NCBI RefSeq assembly: GCF_947241705.1
Contig: NC_079266.1
Span: 62,001 to 126,000, forward strand
Length of the DNA stretch: 64,000 nucleotides
Direction of reading: 5' to 3'
DNA from: Saccharomyces mikatae IFO 1815
Lineage: Eukaryota > Ascomycota > Saccharomycetes > Saccharomycetales > Saccharomycetaceae
Shown here: positions 27,784 to 38,259 of the stretch, piece after piece
Layout: every line of letters begins with the position of its first letter
How positions within the stretch are numbered: position 1 is the first letter of the stretch
Notes under the pieces: generated by a model
Told to the model about the DNA's origin: nothing
The model's input: the letters and a program-made list of their open reading frames with translations, nothing else
Database searches by the model: none
Position numbers and translations under genes: made by a program

Positions 27784-30039
27784 TTAAGCTATTACATGCT
27801 CGTTATTAATAACGGTAGGTCCATTTGAAACGTTTGGAGCTACTTCAGGGCGACTTAGATCCATTCTATCGCCTATGCTTCCATCGATATCAGTATTATT
27901 GGTAGAGCTGCTGCCCTCAATAGCTGTTATTTCATTACGATTGGCATTCTTTTCGGCACCAGCTTCATAATCATCATCATCATCATCCAAGTGATGCTGT
28001 GTTGAAATGGCAGCCCCATCTCCATATGTGTACTTTTCGCCGCCCTGTCTATCCATTACGGTTCCGGACATATAGCGACCACCCCGCCTGTTCCTCCACC
28101 ATGTGTAAATTATCAATCCTGTAGCGATAAAGGACAATGCGAAAGCAGTCCAAATCAGCCCCGCATAAGCGGGGCCAGCTTTAAATACAACACCATATTT
28201 GTCATCAGCGGTACCACTCTTTATGATGGCAATCATAACGGATATGATAATAGCCGCCAATATCGTGGCTACACCAACACAAACGTGTAAAGCTAGGGCA
28301 ATTAGCCACAGTGGTTGTTTAAACATGTATCTGTTAAAATACAGTAATATGATAAAAATCATGGTAAAGAAGGAGAAGATGATTGCCAATAGGTTCAAAG
28401 CCAAAACAGATCTCACTGCTGGCACATATTGGTGCTCTCTGTGTAGTAGTTTCCCTTCCAAGTATAGATCATTGGCGGTAATGTTCAGAGCGTTCAAGTA
28501 TGGCTGGAAATCTGATGTAACTAACGCGTCATAGATAATAGATCTAAAATCTAAGTTTTGTACAGCATGTGGGGAGTTGCAATCTAGGATTTTATTTTCC
28601 AAGTTGGCGTGACATAGCGTGAAAATGGACAAACGGTAGTATATCGGAATCTTCAAATACTCCAAAATATTCGGTGTCATGGCGTTTAGTTCTTCTGCAG
28701 AGATTGGTTGGACAGACTTAGCATCTGCTAGGATATCCAAAATGGGTAAGAAGGTCTGAGGGTTTTCTTGAGCCCATGATGTTAGCGTTACCAAGGATGA
28801 GAATGTCGTTTTAGGATTATTAGATGCTCCCAAAAGATTAAACAAATATGGGATGTATTTTGTACTGCTTGAGTTACCGGATAGTCCAGATTGTAATTCT
28901 GACAAGATCGACAAAGTCTCGTTGGTGTTACTTGAGGAGCTTATCACTGCATCCAGTCCAATTAGTTGTTGGGTAGATTGGGTGGTGTTTGTCACTGCAG
29001 CCAAGGATTGGACGGAAGTGACGACCATGGTTGAGTTGCTTGAATTACTCATCAATTGGCTCAAGGCAGCAAACGCCTTTTGTGCTGATGATGACTGAGT
29101 AACGTTGTTTTCCAGTAGATCGGACAGGGTGCTCAGAGTCTGGTTCGAAGACGTAGTTGTGTTTAACAGTAGCTGCACTGCACCAAATGCAGGGGCATTG
29201 GCCTGTGGAACTAGCGGTTGTAAAGCACTAAATGTGCTATTCAACGATCCGCCATTCGAGATTGTGTTTTGCAATTGGGATAATAATGTTTGGGCCAAAG
29301 AGGACGGAACTGTAGTATTCATTAAGCTCGCCAGGGCTGTCAGTGTAGCCGTTTGATTCGTAGACAGAGCGAAAAGTCTAAAAACCGGCAATAATTGCGC
29401 CTTTTCTGACATTGTCAAATTATTCAGAGCTAGTAATGCATCTGTGGAATTTTGTGGGTTGTCGGAATCTTCTAACAGATCCAGAACTAAAGTAGTGGAA
29501 TCACTGGAAGAGTTAGAGCTCCCCGAAGACAGTGAAGCAGAGACCAATTTCGATAGCCCATCCAGGGTTTCAGTAGAATTGTCTGAATACTTCAGCAACC
29601 CATTAATCTCAGTCAACTGTCTGGTGCTGGAAGCCGGATTCCCGCTGATGGCTAAAGGAGCCAACTCGGTCAATGATTCGATAGTAACAGTGGTGTTCTC
29701 AGCATTAGACAGAAGCGTTAATAACGGCGTTAGTGCTGGAGTATCCGCAATATTCTTCATCGCCCCAAAAATGTCATCCAAGGAGCTGTTCGGAGCCGTC
29801 AAAGCCGACCCCAGTATGGTCAAAATAGGACCAATCTGAGGGATTACCTTGCTCACATTGATGTGTTTGATATCGGCCTCACCGATATATATATTCGTTA
29901 AGGGCTTGTAGTTTGCGGTTGAACCAGCTGTAGCTACAATGACTAAGATTAGTGTAGTGAACATGAAAAGAAGACAGACAGACAATATCGTCCAAATTGT
30001 CCCCTTCGATAGGGGACCATGGTGCTTTCCAATCTGCAT
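27784..30039 (-). CDS. FAT3: Fat3, membrane protein linked to fatty-acid uptake
   Basis: The 751-residue frame from ATG at 30039 corresponds to YKL187C (750 residues), reported to be needed for fatty-acid uptake; its biochemical role is not known to me. One membrane segment lies at about residues 15-38, then a long extracytoplasmic region (about 40-555) that is Ser/Asn/Thr-rich with many N-glycosylation sequons and degenerate leucine-rich repeats (LLSNAENTTVTIESLTEL and similar). Three more membrane segments follow at about 555-580, 590-615 and 635-655. The four-segment layout is like the SUR7/PalI group of cortex proteins. The cytosolic tail contains a run of Asp (DDDDDD). Confidence 0.92.
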   Translation of the reverse strand: MQIGKHHGPLSKGTIWTILSVCLLFMFTTLILVIVATAGSTANYKPLTNIYIGEADIKHINVSKVIPQIGPILTILGSALTAPNSSLDDIFGAMKNIADTPALTPLLTLLSNAENTTVTIESLTELAPLAISGNPASSTRQLTEINGLLKYSDNSTETLDGLSKLVSASLSSGSSNSSSDSTTLVLDLLEDSDNPQNSTDALLALNNLTMSEKAQLLPVFRLFALSTNQTATLTALASLMNTTVPSSLAQTLLSQLQNTISNGGSLNSTFSALQPLVPQANAPAFGAVQLLLNTTTSSNQTLSTLSDLLENNVTQSSSAQKAFAALSQLMSNSSNSTMVVTSVQSLAAVTNTTQSTQQLIGLDAVISSSSNTNETLSILSELQSGLSGNSSSTKYIPYLFNLLGASNNPKTTFSSLVTLTSWAQENPQTFLPILDILADAKSVQPISAEELNAMTPNILEYLKIPIYYRLSIFTLCHANLENKILDCNSPHAVQNLDFRSIIYDALVTSDFQPYLNALNITANDLYLEGKLLHREHQYVPAVRSVLALNLLAIIFSFFTMIFIILLYFNRYMFKQPLWLIALALHVCVGVATILAAIIISVMIAIIKSGTADDKYGVVFKAGPAYAGLIWTAFALSFIATGLIIYTWWRNRRGGRYMSGTVMDRQGGEKYTYGDGAAISTQHHLDDDDDDYEAGAEKNANRNEITAIEGSSSTNNTDIDGSIGDRMDLSRPEVAPNVSNGPTVINNEHVIA

Positions 30040-31230
30040 ATTTTGTTTTTCTAAACTCCCCTTCTACTTTATAATAGATTTACCTACAGGCTAGGTAATA
30101 GAGGAGCAACCAGCAGCACGAATATTCATATTTGTTATGAGGAGCTTTATATACAATTATAATGGATACCTATTGGGGTTTTTGAAGGAAAATTGGTCGA
30201 AATCATCGGCAATAATACGGAAATTACGACAAACACAATCCGAATCCTTCTTTAAGAAACCACTTAAGTGATTGCACCGATCCCATGCCAAAAATTGATA
30301 CTGCAGCTTCTAGAAGTGCCCTTTGACCACATTAGCCATTTAGCCCACGCTGCCGCATCACCTCCTCAGTAGCTGACTAAGGTGATAAAACCGCAAGGAC
30401 TGAAACCCGTTACAGTATTGTTCTAGTATGCTATGAGTTTATTCTTTCGAGTGTTTCTCTGGTAATAGTACGGCGGGTCGGTTCCGCCGCTCCGAGCGAT
30501 GCTCCGCAGGATATCCAAATAAGCTTTTTTACCGTTTACCCCCCTTTTTTAGCGCGCGGGGTATAACTCAACAAAAAAAATGTGCCATAGAACGAGACAA
30601 GGTAAAGCCAAGGAGATTTTACCATAAGCTTTCCACCACCTAAACTGGTTGATCATTTTACGGGGTTTCACCCCAATCAATGCTTTTAGACATAACAATA
30701 TATAATGTAAATTGAGTAGTAAGAGCCGCAAATATCTCAGTACCTCTTTGAAGAACGGGAAAAATTTTCTTATTCTTTCTTTCGATGCGCTTTTACATTC
30801 TTTTCTTGGCTAGGCACGCAATCATCATCCTCCGGTTTTTAAGTTTTGATGCTAGGCCCTTACTCCAATGCTGGTTTTCTTTTTTATCCCTTCATGCAGG
30901 CGGTCCATTGATGGTGGGTAAATGCTCATTACTCTGTATATGCGTGACGCCCTCATCATAATTATCTGCCGGATTCGTTCAGCCGTTGCCGTCCGTCAAT
31001 AGGGGCCTCGTGATACGTTTCCAAAACCCGTCAGGGACTGTAGACTGTAGTTGCGTCAACAATTGTCACCGGTAAAGGTAGGATCGTCTATCACCGATCT
31101 CGACCATTGAAAAATAAAAGAGTGCAGAATTGGGGTATTTGGTTTTCTTATTCTTCTTTGCTTTTCGTATTACTTATTACTTATTTTGTTTCTATACAAC
31201 TTTTTTTCTTTTTTGTAAATGGAATTCTTC
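30040..31230. promoter_or_regulatory. FAT3 promoter / MTR2 3' flank
   Basis: This 1,191-bp interval between two minus-strand genes is long for yeast and holds the FAT3 promoter and MTR2 terminator. The clearest element is the inverted repeat CGGCGG, 7-bp spacer, CCGCCG at 30471-30489, about 430 bp before FAT3, within a cluster of CGG/CCG triplets reaching to about 30510. Short open frames (for example 30549-30731 minus) show no recognisable protein. Confidence 0.55.
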
Positions 31231-31788
31231 TCACTGGATTTTTAGAAGAGAATCATCGGGTTTGTAAACCATGTTATAGTTAAACCCCGATATGACACCA
31301 TTGAAGTCATTTCTGAATATACGGTCGTCGATGATCAGCTGCAGGGAAAGGCCAAAATATGGACCCCAGAGAGGTCTTGGCTTGTTCATATCGTTAAGTC
31401 GATTCCTGTTCCCACTGTTATTTGGTTGAATAGGAATTGTCGCGTCTTGTCCCATCTTGTCTCTGCCGCTTTCATCAAATCTGACTTTGCAATTAACGTT
31501 GCATATCAATGTGCCGGATCCTGGGATAGCGTGATAGTCTATTCCGGTTAGAGCATGTTGTGTTTGTACGACTTGGTTTTGCCACATTTGTAAAAACACT
31601 GTCGCTTGCGCGAAGGGTGTAGCATTGAATATTATTCTACAGTTATTTGGATTGAAAAGTTGTACGAATTGGGCTAACTTATTGGAGTCTGGATCATCCA
31701 AATGCGCCAATATCTTCTTCGTGAATGTAGCCGTTATCTGGGCTTGGTTTGCGTCGTTCATTACCATACTATTGCTGTTGGTGTTCAT
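31231..31788 (-). CDS. MTR2: Mtr2, mRNA export factor (partner of Mex67)
   Basis: Mtr2 forms the NTF2-like heterodimer with Mex67 that carries mRNA and pre-60S particles through nuclear pores. ATG at 31788 gives 185 residues (184 in S288C), beginning MNTNSNSMVMNDANQAQ. The NTF2-like fold covers about residues 10-180 (ITATFTKKILAHLDDPDS, GPYFGLSLQLIIDDRIFRN). The frame is open a further 26 codons to a TTG at 31866, which is probably leader. S. cerevisiae MTR2 is reported to have a 5'-UTR intron; I did not find a canonical donor and TACTAAC branch point upstream here, so I do not annotate one. Confidence 0.95.
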   Translation of the reverse strand: MNTNSNSMVMNDANQAQITATFTKKILAHLDDPDSNKLAQFVQLFNPNNCRIIFNATPFAQATVFLQMWQNQVVQTQHALTGIDYHAIPGSGTLICNVNCKVRFDESGRDKMGQDATIPIQPNNSGNRNRLNDMNKPRPLWGPYFGLSLQLIIDDRIFRNDFNGVISGFNYNMVYKPDDSLLKIQ

Positions 31789-33149
31789 ACTGCTATTTGC
31801 TGTTGTTATGTTGCCGTTTTGTCGGAATTTCAGCGCTGTGGAAACATGTATATATTTTTCATACAAGGTGGTTTATTTGCTGATTGCAGCGTAATGTTCT
31901 CTATTTTACACATTTTTTTTCAATGAGGACTAAGATAAATCATTTAATACGTAAAGCAGTGCAGAGGTATAATTTACACGCGTTACTAGTGGAAAGAGCT
32001 TATGTAATGAATACACTTGGATGAATACATATGAATATAAATCGAAACAAAATCCTTTCAATTCTTTTGGTTCTTTTTTTGGTTATAATGGTGACTGCGC
32101 TTGAAAACCATGCAAGATATCATTATTTATAAGCTAACTTCTTTTCAGGACTGATAAAACCAGAGGATGCAGGCAAATAGAAACGCAGAGCAGAGCACGT
32201 AGAATTTTGGGAGAATAAGGATGAAAGCGTAATCTTGTTCGATCGTGGTTCGTAGCTAGATGTTGTTACTAATCTTTTCGTTAACCGGTCGCCCTTCGTA
32301 TCGTATCATACACAAAAAATGGGGCGCATCCGTTTTCATATTCCTTTAATTAGCTTTCTTATTCAGCCATCTCACTATCATAACTCCTATTCGGTAACAG
32401 AGTTCCTTTATTGAAAAAGAAGTCTTTTGTCCTCCGCCATCTTATTTTCCCTGCCATGCGCGGTTACTGTGGCATCGCTAACCAGCAAAAAGTCAGTTGC
32501 CTTTTTTTACCCAAAAAAGATACATCAGATTGATTAGTTTTCCATTTTAGGATATGAACGCCAAGCTAGCGTCTGATTTCCACACTAACGTCGCTAATTT
32601 TGGAAAGGCCATTTCATTTTTGAGCTTCGGGCTGATCATTTTCCTTACATGGATGAGCCAGCAATACAGATCATGATCAAACTGTTTTAATATGTAGTAT
32701 TAGTATATAATCATGGATCTTTTTATGAGTACGTATTACTAGTAGATAGAGCTCTGCAAACATTTCAAATCATACAAAAAGAGCCTTCATTCTTGCTCAT
32801 TCATTCACGTCAAAAATATTATTTAAGTTGTTAAAGGAACTAAAAATAGATCAAAAAGCAAAGCACAATTAAATAAAATAGTTCATTCCTTCATTAGTCC
32901 CAAGAGCCTGGTATTTTTCTGGAAATAGAATACAAAATATCGTCATACTCAACTTTCCAAATACCACTGGATCCTGCTCAAGAAAAGAGGAAAAAGTTAC
33001 GAATCTTTCTTTGATCCGATCAATTCCGTTCTATCCTTTTCGCTTTTATTTTCACGCTTTTTGTTTTGTCACGTTCATTATCATCAAACTCAATACTATC
33101 CATTATTTTATTCTAGCTTAAACCATTCAGCGTAATAAGAAAAAAAAAA
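31789..33149. promoter_or_regulatory. MTR2-ASH1 divergent promoter region
   Basis: The 1,361 bp are one of the longest gene-free stretches here, in keeping with the large cell-cycle-controlled ASH1 promoter of S. cerevisiae. Candidate Swi5/Ace2 sites are ACCAGC at 32481-32486 and GCCAGC at 32657-32662, about 665 and 490 bp before ASH1. Swi5 is the known activator of ASH1 in late mitosis. No other gene is seen. Confidence 0.6.
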
Positions 33150-34922
33150 ATGTCAAGTCTATACATTAAAACACCGCTACATGCATTATCTGCTGGTCCA
33201 GAATCTCATGCAAATGGCTCTTATTATGATGATCTGTTACTGCCTTCGTTTTCCAACCTATCTGGTAGCAGTAATAAGAATAACGTCACTGAAAATAACG
33301 TAAATTCAGCTAGTCCTAGGAAATACTCCTTTCATTCGCTCAATGTATCGCCAATTTTACCTCCTATGTCTTTAACTAACGAGATACTTGGAAAGAAATC
33401 AAATACTGCGCCTGCCTCGCCACATCATATGGCTTATAATCCAATTTCCTCATTAACGCCAGGCAATTCACCAGAGTTTAACAAGGCAAGTTTATCTCAA
33501 ATCAGTTTTACTAATCCGTTGAATTATGGCTCTGGTTTAGGACTTTCTTCCCATTCACAATTTCGGTTGCCATTGCTGGACAGGTTATCATCGGTGTCAT
33601 TATCTAAGAGATCAGAACATCCGCAACAAATTCTACCATCATTGAGGCATCTACAACTATTACCCAGTCCCCTCCTACAAGATAATGCAGCACGTTTCCC
33701 TGATACATCACAACGTACGTCTAATTGGAAGGCCGATCTTACTCATTGGTGTAAGGATACAAATTATCAAGATTATGTTAAAATACGCGAAGAACTGGCT
33801 CATTTCAAGCCATTAAGTATACCAAACTTAACTAATCAAATTAATGATGGCTCGAAACCCTCTAAAAGCCTTCATGGCGAATTAGAACCAACCGAGACAT
33901 TCAAGTCTCAATCACCGGTTAATTATACATTTGCTCGTACCAAACTTATTCCTTCAATTCTAGAAGCAAAAGATCAATTTAAAGATCTTTCCAATAATGC
34001 ATGGAGTATTACTCCTCCTGTCACCCCGCCAATGAGTCCACCGACCAACAGAACCATGGAACGCACAACATTTAAAGGGGCAGGTGCTTCTTTTCCTGCA
34101 GGAAAATTCAGCAATAGTGAGTCGATATTTAATCCCATTATTAGTGAAAAGTTAGTTCAAGAAGTTAAACAACAGAGACAACTAAGGGCAGGATCATTCT
34201 TCACACCAACTACCAGTCACAAGAAAACGAACAGTTTTAAAGCCTTACAAATAAAAAAATTGCTTGCAAATAGAGACATTCTATCGAATAATTCCAAATC
34301 ATGTATAGGAAAACCATCTAAGAACAAAATCTCAAAGCAAGGATCAAACAATTTCGGAAAGACAGCGAGACAATTGGTTATGAAACTCGACAATCCTAGT
34401 TACAGCTCTGTTTCTGCATCTTCATCACCACCTCCTTCCACACCAACGAAAAACGGCAAGGCGAGATCAAGGTCATCTTCACCTGTGCGTCCCAAGACAT
34501 ACACTCCGAGTCCCAGATCACCCAATTATCATAGATTTGCTCTCGATTCCCCCCCACAAAGTCCTCGAAGGTCATCAAATTCAAGCATAACGAAAAAGGG
34601 GAGCAGAAGATCTAGTGGTTCATCGCCCATTCGCCACCACGCGAGAGTATGTGTATCATGTAATTCTAGTGATTCACCTTGTTGGAGGCCATCCTGGTCA
34701 CCACGAAAGCAAGACCAACTCTGTAACTCTTGCGGCCTGCGATATAAGAAAACGCATACAAGATGTTTGAACGATTTATGTCGGAAGATCCCCACAAAGG
34801 GTGAAATAAACATTATGAAATCTAACGGAATAGATAAGGAATTCGTTCCCGAACGCAATTGCGAAATTGAAGGGTTTCGATGCTTATTCTGTAATTATAT
34901 AACTGAAACTGTAGAGAATTGA
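33150..34922 (+). CDS. ASH1: Ash1, daughter-specific GATA-type repressor of HO
   Basis: Ash1 accumulates in the daughter nucleus and represses HO, limiting mating-type switching to mothers; it also acts in pseudohyphal growth. The frame has 590 residues (588 in S288C) from ATG at 33150, which follows a run of ten A. Most of the protein is Ser/Pro/Asn-rich and disordered. A GATA-like zinc finger begins at C501 ([13 protein letters not shown], second cysteine C504) and ends [15 protein letters not shown]. The mRNA of S. cerevisiae ASH1 is carried to the bud by She2/She3/Myo4 through coding elements E1, E2A and E2B and an E3 element around the stop; the E3 region is conserved here (34925-34967). 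Confidence 0.97.
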   Translation: MSSLYIKTPLHALSAGPESHANGSYYDDLLLPSFSNLSGSSNKNNVTENNVNSASPRKYSFHSLNVSPILPPMSLTNEILGKKSNTAPASPHHMAYNPISSLTPGNSPEFNKASLSQISFTNPLNYGSGLGLSSHSQFRLPLLDRLSSVSLSKRSEHPQQILPSLRHLQLLPSPLLQDNAARFPDTSQRTSNWKADLTHWCKDTNYQDYVKIREELAHFKPLSIPNLTNQINDGSKPSKSLHGELEPTETFKSQSPVNYTFARTKLIPSILEAKDQFKDLSNNAWSITPPVTPPMSPPTNRTMERTTFKGAGASFPAGKFSNSESIFNPIISEKLVQEVKQQRQLRAGSFFTPTTSHKKTNSFKALQIKKLLANRDILSNNSKSCIGKPSKNKISKQGSNNFGKTARQLVMKLDNPSYSSVSASSSPPPSTPTKNGKARSRSSSPVRPKTYTPSPRSPNYHRFALDSPPQSPRRSSNSSITKKGSRRSSGSSPIRHHARVCVSCNSSDSPCWRPSWSPRKQDQLCNSCGLRYKKTHTRCLNDLCRKIPTKGEINIMKSNGIDKEFVPERNCEIEGFRCLFCNYITETVEN

Positions 34923-35403
34923 TGTATGGATAACTGGATCCCTTACAAATATGTAAGAGACATTATCGCGAAACAATTTGCTCATTTCTGTGCTCATCAG
35001 TATTATATAAATAAACTTCTAATGATTATTTTTTTTTATTCGACCCCCGCGGAATCTTTACTTTCTTTACTTGTTAATTTTGTTTTGCGCCGCGCAGATG
35101 TTTTCGCCCATTTCGAGGTAAAATCATTCTCAAACCTTCTCCTGTGAAATAGTTTGGGCAATCCTGATTTTTCATTTTGAAATTGAACAACAGAAGCTTT
35201 GTCGCATTAAAGTAGCAAACCCTGCTCCAAACAACCTTGAGATTTGGTCATCAGTGCAGTTCACTTTAAGGAAAGGAAAAATCTTTGTTTTTCGGCTTGT
35301 GATTCAGGTTTCAGTAGAGTTTTATTTTAAACCTAAGTAGGTAACATTATTTAGCTGTTCTGCAAGTTTCAACCAGTAACGAAACCCTTTGCATTTCAAA
35401 CTC
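34923..35403. other. ASH1 3' UTR / SPE1 promoter
   Basis: A 481-bp interval between two plus-strand genes. Its first ~50 bases hold the ASH1 E3-type hairpin; the rest contains the SPE1 promoter and leader, in which I find no recognisable site. A plus frame at 34926-35147 is a shadow of the 3' UTR. Confidence 0.6.
34925..34967 (+). promoter_or_regulatory. ASH1 E3-type mRNA localisation hairpin
   Basis: Just after the ASH1 stop (34920-34922), an inner stem CTTACA (34942-34947) pairs with TGTAAG (34952-34957) over a four-base loop. An outer stem GATAA (34929-34933) pairs with TTATC (34963-34967), with internal loops between, including AGACA. The segment GAGACATTATC is also in the S. cerevisiae E3 zipcode as I recall it. 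She2/She3 bind E3 to move the mRNA to the bud tip. Confidence 0.65.
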
Positions 35404-36807
35404 ATGATGTCCAGTACTGAAGTAGATAATACTTTATCTAGTTCCAGTACTACGCCTGTGGATTTCTCTAATCCTACGTCTATTCAGAAAGTGCAATATT
35501 CCAAAGATGACAAGGAGCTTAATGACCTTCTGCATGGATTAAAAAATAATCCTGGCTTGAAAAAACTACCGCATGTTCAAGCACACTCTGCAATTTTTCA
35601 AGCATTGAAGTCTCGTATTGGCAAGATTAATAATGAGACGTGCGATCCCGGTGAAGAGAACTCGTTTTTCATATGTGATTTGGGTGAAATCAAGAGGCTA
35701 TTTAATAACTGGATGAAAGAGCTTCCAAGAATTAAACCCTTTTACGCCGTCAAATGTAACCCCAACGCCAAGATTCTTTCGTTATTAGCAGAGTTGGGCG
35801 TTAATTTCGACTGTGCTTCCAAGGTGGAAATTGACAGAGTATTATCGATGAACATTTCTCCGGATAGAATCATTTACGCTAACCCTTGTAAAGTCGCCTC
35901 TTTCATTAGATATGCAGCTTCAAAAAGTGTGATGAAGTCTACTTTTGACAACGTGGAAGAACTGTATAAGATAAAGAAGTTTCATCCTGAGTCTCAATTA
36001 TTATTAAGAATTGCCACGGATGACTCTACGGCTCAATGCCGGCTCTCAACTAAGTACGGTTGTCAAATGGATAAAGTAGACTCTTTATTGAAGGGTATCA
36101 AGGAATTGGGTTTGAACTTGGTTGGTGTCTCATTCCACGTGGGCTCGGGTGCTTCTGATTTCACAAGCTTATATAAAGCGGTTAGAGATGCAAGAACAGT
36201 ATTTGATAAAGCCGCTAACAAATACGATCTGCCTCCTCTGAAGATTTTAGATATAGGCGGGGGATTCCAATTTGAATCATTCAAGGAATCAACAGCTATT
36301 CTGCGTCTCGCCCTAGAAAAATATTTTCCAATAGGCTGTGGAGTTGATATAATTGCTGAGCCTGGTAGATATTTTGTTGCGACTGCGTTCACTTTGGCTT
36401 CTCATGTAATTGCCAAGAGAAGGTTGTCGGAGAATGAAGCTATGATCTACACCAATGATGGCGTTTACGGAAACATGAATTGTATTCTATTCGACCATCA
36501 AGAGCCCCATCCAAAAACCTTATATCACGGTTCGCAATTCCACTACAACGATTTTGAATCCACTACCGCGACGCTCGACTCTATCAATAAGACAAGAGCC
36601 GAGTATCCATACAAAGTTTCTATTTGGGGTCCTACCTGTGATGGTTTGGATTGTATTTCTAAAGAGTATTACATGAAGCATGATGTTGTCGTGGGTGATT
36701 GGTTTTATTTTCCCGACTTGGGCGCATATACTTCATCTGCTGCAACTCAGTTTAATGGGTTTGACCAGACTGCAGATATATTATATATAGACTCCGAATT
36801 TGATTAA
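35404..36807 (+). CDS. SPE1: Spe1, ornithine decarboxylase
   Basis: Spe1 converts ornithine to putrescine, the first step of polyamine synthesis. Two adjacent ATGs (35404 and 35407) precede SSTEVDNTL; the first gives 467 and the second 466 residues, the S. cerevisiae length. I use the first because scanning ribosomes meet it first. The PLP-lysine is K117 in FYAVKCNP (numbered from 35404). Other family motifs are SFHVGSG, GGGF, EPGRYFV and the active-site Cys in WGPTCDGLD (C412). The N-terminal ~70 residues vary most from S. cerevisiae; they include the region that mediates antizyme-stimulated decay. It sits upstream of LOT5 on the same strand. Confidence 0.97.
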   Translation: MMSSTEVDNTLSSSSTTPVDFSNPTSIQKVQYSKDDKELNDLLHGLKNNPGLKKLPHVQAHSAIFQALKSRIGKINNETCDPGEENSFFICDLGEIKRLFNNWMKELPRIKPFYAVKCNPNAKILSLLAELGVNFDCASKVEIDRVLSMNISPDRIIYANPCKVASFIRYAASKSVMKSTFDNVEELYKIKKFHPESQLLLRIATDDSTAQCRLSTKYGCQMDKVDSLLKGIKELGLNLVGVSFHVGSGASDFTSLYKAVRDARTVFDKAANKYDLPPLKILDIGGGFQFESFKESTAILRLALEKYFPIGCGVDIIAEPGRYFVATAFTLASHVIAKRRLSENEAMIYTNDGVYGNMNCILFDHQEPHPKTLYHGSQFHYNDFESTTATLDSINKTRAEYPYKVSIWGPTCDGLDCISKEYYMKHDVVVGDWFYFPDLGAYTSSAATQFNGFDQTADILYIDSEFD

Positions 36808-37341
36808 AAAGAGGTATATGTAACTGCTACTTGCTCGTGAAAGAAACAGAGAGGTTAAAACCCCGTTAATTCACCATTGCTACCGAGTACTTGAGCACTC
36901 ACTACCAAGTTACTTATATTTAACAGTGAGAGAATGATGGTGTGCTAAAGTCTCATGTTTTTCTGCTCGCCTCCACGCTTCATTATGTACATATGTATTT
37001 TTAATATGATTTTTTTATGTTTAGTATGCGTTGTGTAGAAAAGAACTGAATATTCTAGCAAAGAGTTTGACCGATTAGGTTGATCATATTTTTCTTTTCA
37101 GCTTCGGCAAAAGCCGGGCGCAAGTACATACATCTACAAGAACCAAGAAATAAAAGTTTCAATTAGACATAAAAATAGAGAAACGCACATCCATACCAAG
37201 AAGCTGGTTGCAATAGAGCAAGATTGTTCAATACGTCAATAACCCAAGTTTTTAGGCATCCATCCATACAAATTGGGACAGGTTATAACCACAGTGATAC
37301 ACGCATACTTATTTCAAAAGAAAACATTGGTGTAGGAAAAA
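36808..37341. other. SPE1 3' flank / LOT5 promoter, with candidate replication origin
   Basis: A 534-bp AT-rich interval between two plus-strand genes. It holds a perfect 11-bp ARS consensus at 37013-37023 (see the separate entry) and the LOT5 promoter and leader. Confidence 0.6.
37010..37026 (+). other. Candidate ARS consensus sequence (replication origin)
   Basis: TTTTATGTTTA at 37013-37023 is an exact match to the 11-bp ARS consensus WTTTAYRTTTW, and 37010-37026 matches the extended 17-bp consensus at 16 of 17 positions. It lies in an AT-rich intergenic region. I recall a mapped S. cerevisiae origin (ARS1104) near this SPE1-LOT5 position, but cannot check it. Confidence 0.55.
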
Positions 37342-38259
37342 ATGATGGAAAAGAAACCAAAATGTCAAATTGCAAGGATAAAACCATCGATCGAAAACGT
37401 TATACCGTACAATCATTTCAAGAAGACGCAACCACGATTCAACGGTAACTTTTCCGCACTGAATAATGAAGAATACATAATACTATTTGGCGGGGGCCGA
37501 GACTTAATACTTGGCTCCTTGACACCTTGTTCAAGTACTCACCTATCCAACCAAGCCGACTCAGAAGACCCTAACGAATATGGCACAGACCTGTTTATAC
37601 TCAACAGCTGCATTGTCATTTGGTTTAATGGGCTAGGATATGGGCTGGAAATTCCATACAGTAGCGTCTTGTACCATGCATCGAGACGGCTGTCGGATGG
37701 AAGAGAAGGGCTTCGACTAGAGATCTTGCTGACTTTGGAAAGAGACGAAGTACTGGACATGCTCTACCAAAGTCTTGCGCCACCGGCCAGTCAATTCGAA
37801 GGGGAAGACGCCCATGGCTTCACCGTGCGCAGCGTAGAACTGACCATCAGGCCCAAATATTCAATATACGATCGCCACTATAACAACGAAATCGAAACGC
37901 TTTTCACTTTCGAAAACTTCGGCGTGAACAGGGGCGATGACCTGGTAAACAATTGTAACGAAGCACTAGCCGTATGCATGGACCTACACGGTAGCGACGT
38001 ACAAGATCAAGACCAAGGCCAATACCAAGATCTGGACATGGCATCTGACGGTGCGCAAGATCTCAACGCCACGTACTCTGGCTTAGGAGACACCCTCCAT
38101 GGGCAACCCGTATACCAGAACGATGGGCTGGCAGACGACCTAGACGGGGATCTCCTTATGGACAACGTGGTCTCTAAGGGTGGTCCCGAAGCAAGTATGT
38201 CTATGGAATTCTACGCAAATCAAAATCTTGCTGGCAAAAAGAACCTCAGAGACGAATGA
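37342..38259 (+). CDS. LOT5: Lot5, low-temperature-responsive protein of unknown function
   Basis: The 305-residue frame starts with two adjacent ATGs (37342 and 37345; MMEKKPKCQ) and corresponds to YKL183W (306 residues). The transcript rises on cold shock in S. cerevisiae. The fold resembles the pICln/Voldacs PH-like family: the core (about 30-200) is beta-rich ([43 protein letters not shown]), and an acidic, Asp/Gln-rich C-terminus follows (about 215-290). I do not know a biochemical function. No signal peptide or membrane segment is seen. Confidence 0.93.
   Translation: MMEKKPKCQIARIKPSIENVIPYNHFKKTQPRFNGNFSALNNEEYIILFGGGRDLILGSLTPCSSTHLSNQADSEDPNEYGTDLFILNSCIVIWFNGLGYGLEIPYSSVLYHASRRLSDGREGLRLEILLTLERDEVLDMLYQSLAPPASQFEGEDAHGFTVRSVELTIRPKYSIYDRHYNNEIETLFTFENFGVNRGDDLVNNCNEALAVCMDLHGSDVQDQDQGQYQDLDMASDGAQDLNATYSGLGDTLHGQPVYQNDGLADDLDGDLLMDNVVSKGGPEASMSMEFYANQNLAGKKNLRDE

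Noticed and set aside
31789-32300. Possible 5'-UTR intron of MTR2
   Set aside because: S. cerevisiae MTR2 is reported to have one, but I found no GTATGT donor with a TACTAAC branch point on the minus strand here. A weak GTATGA lies near 31863 without a matching branch site. RNA-seq would decide.
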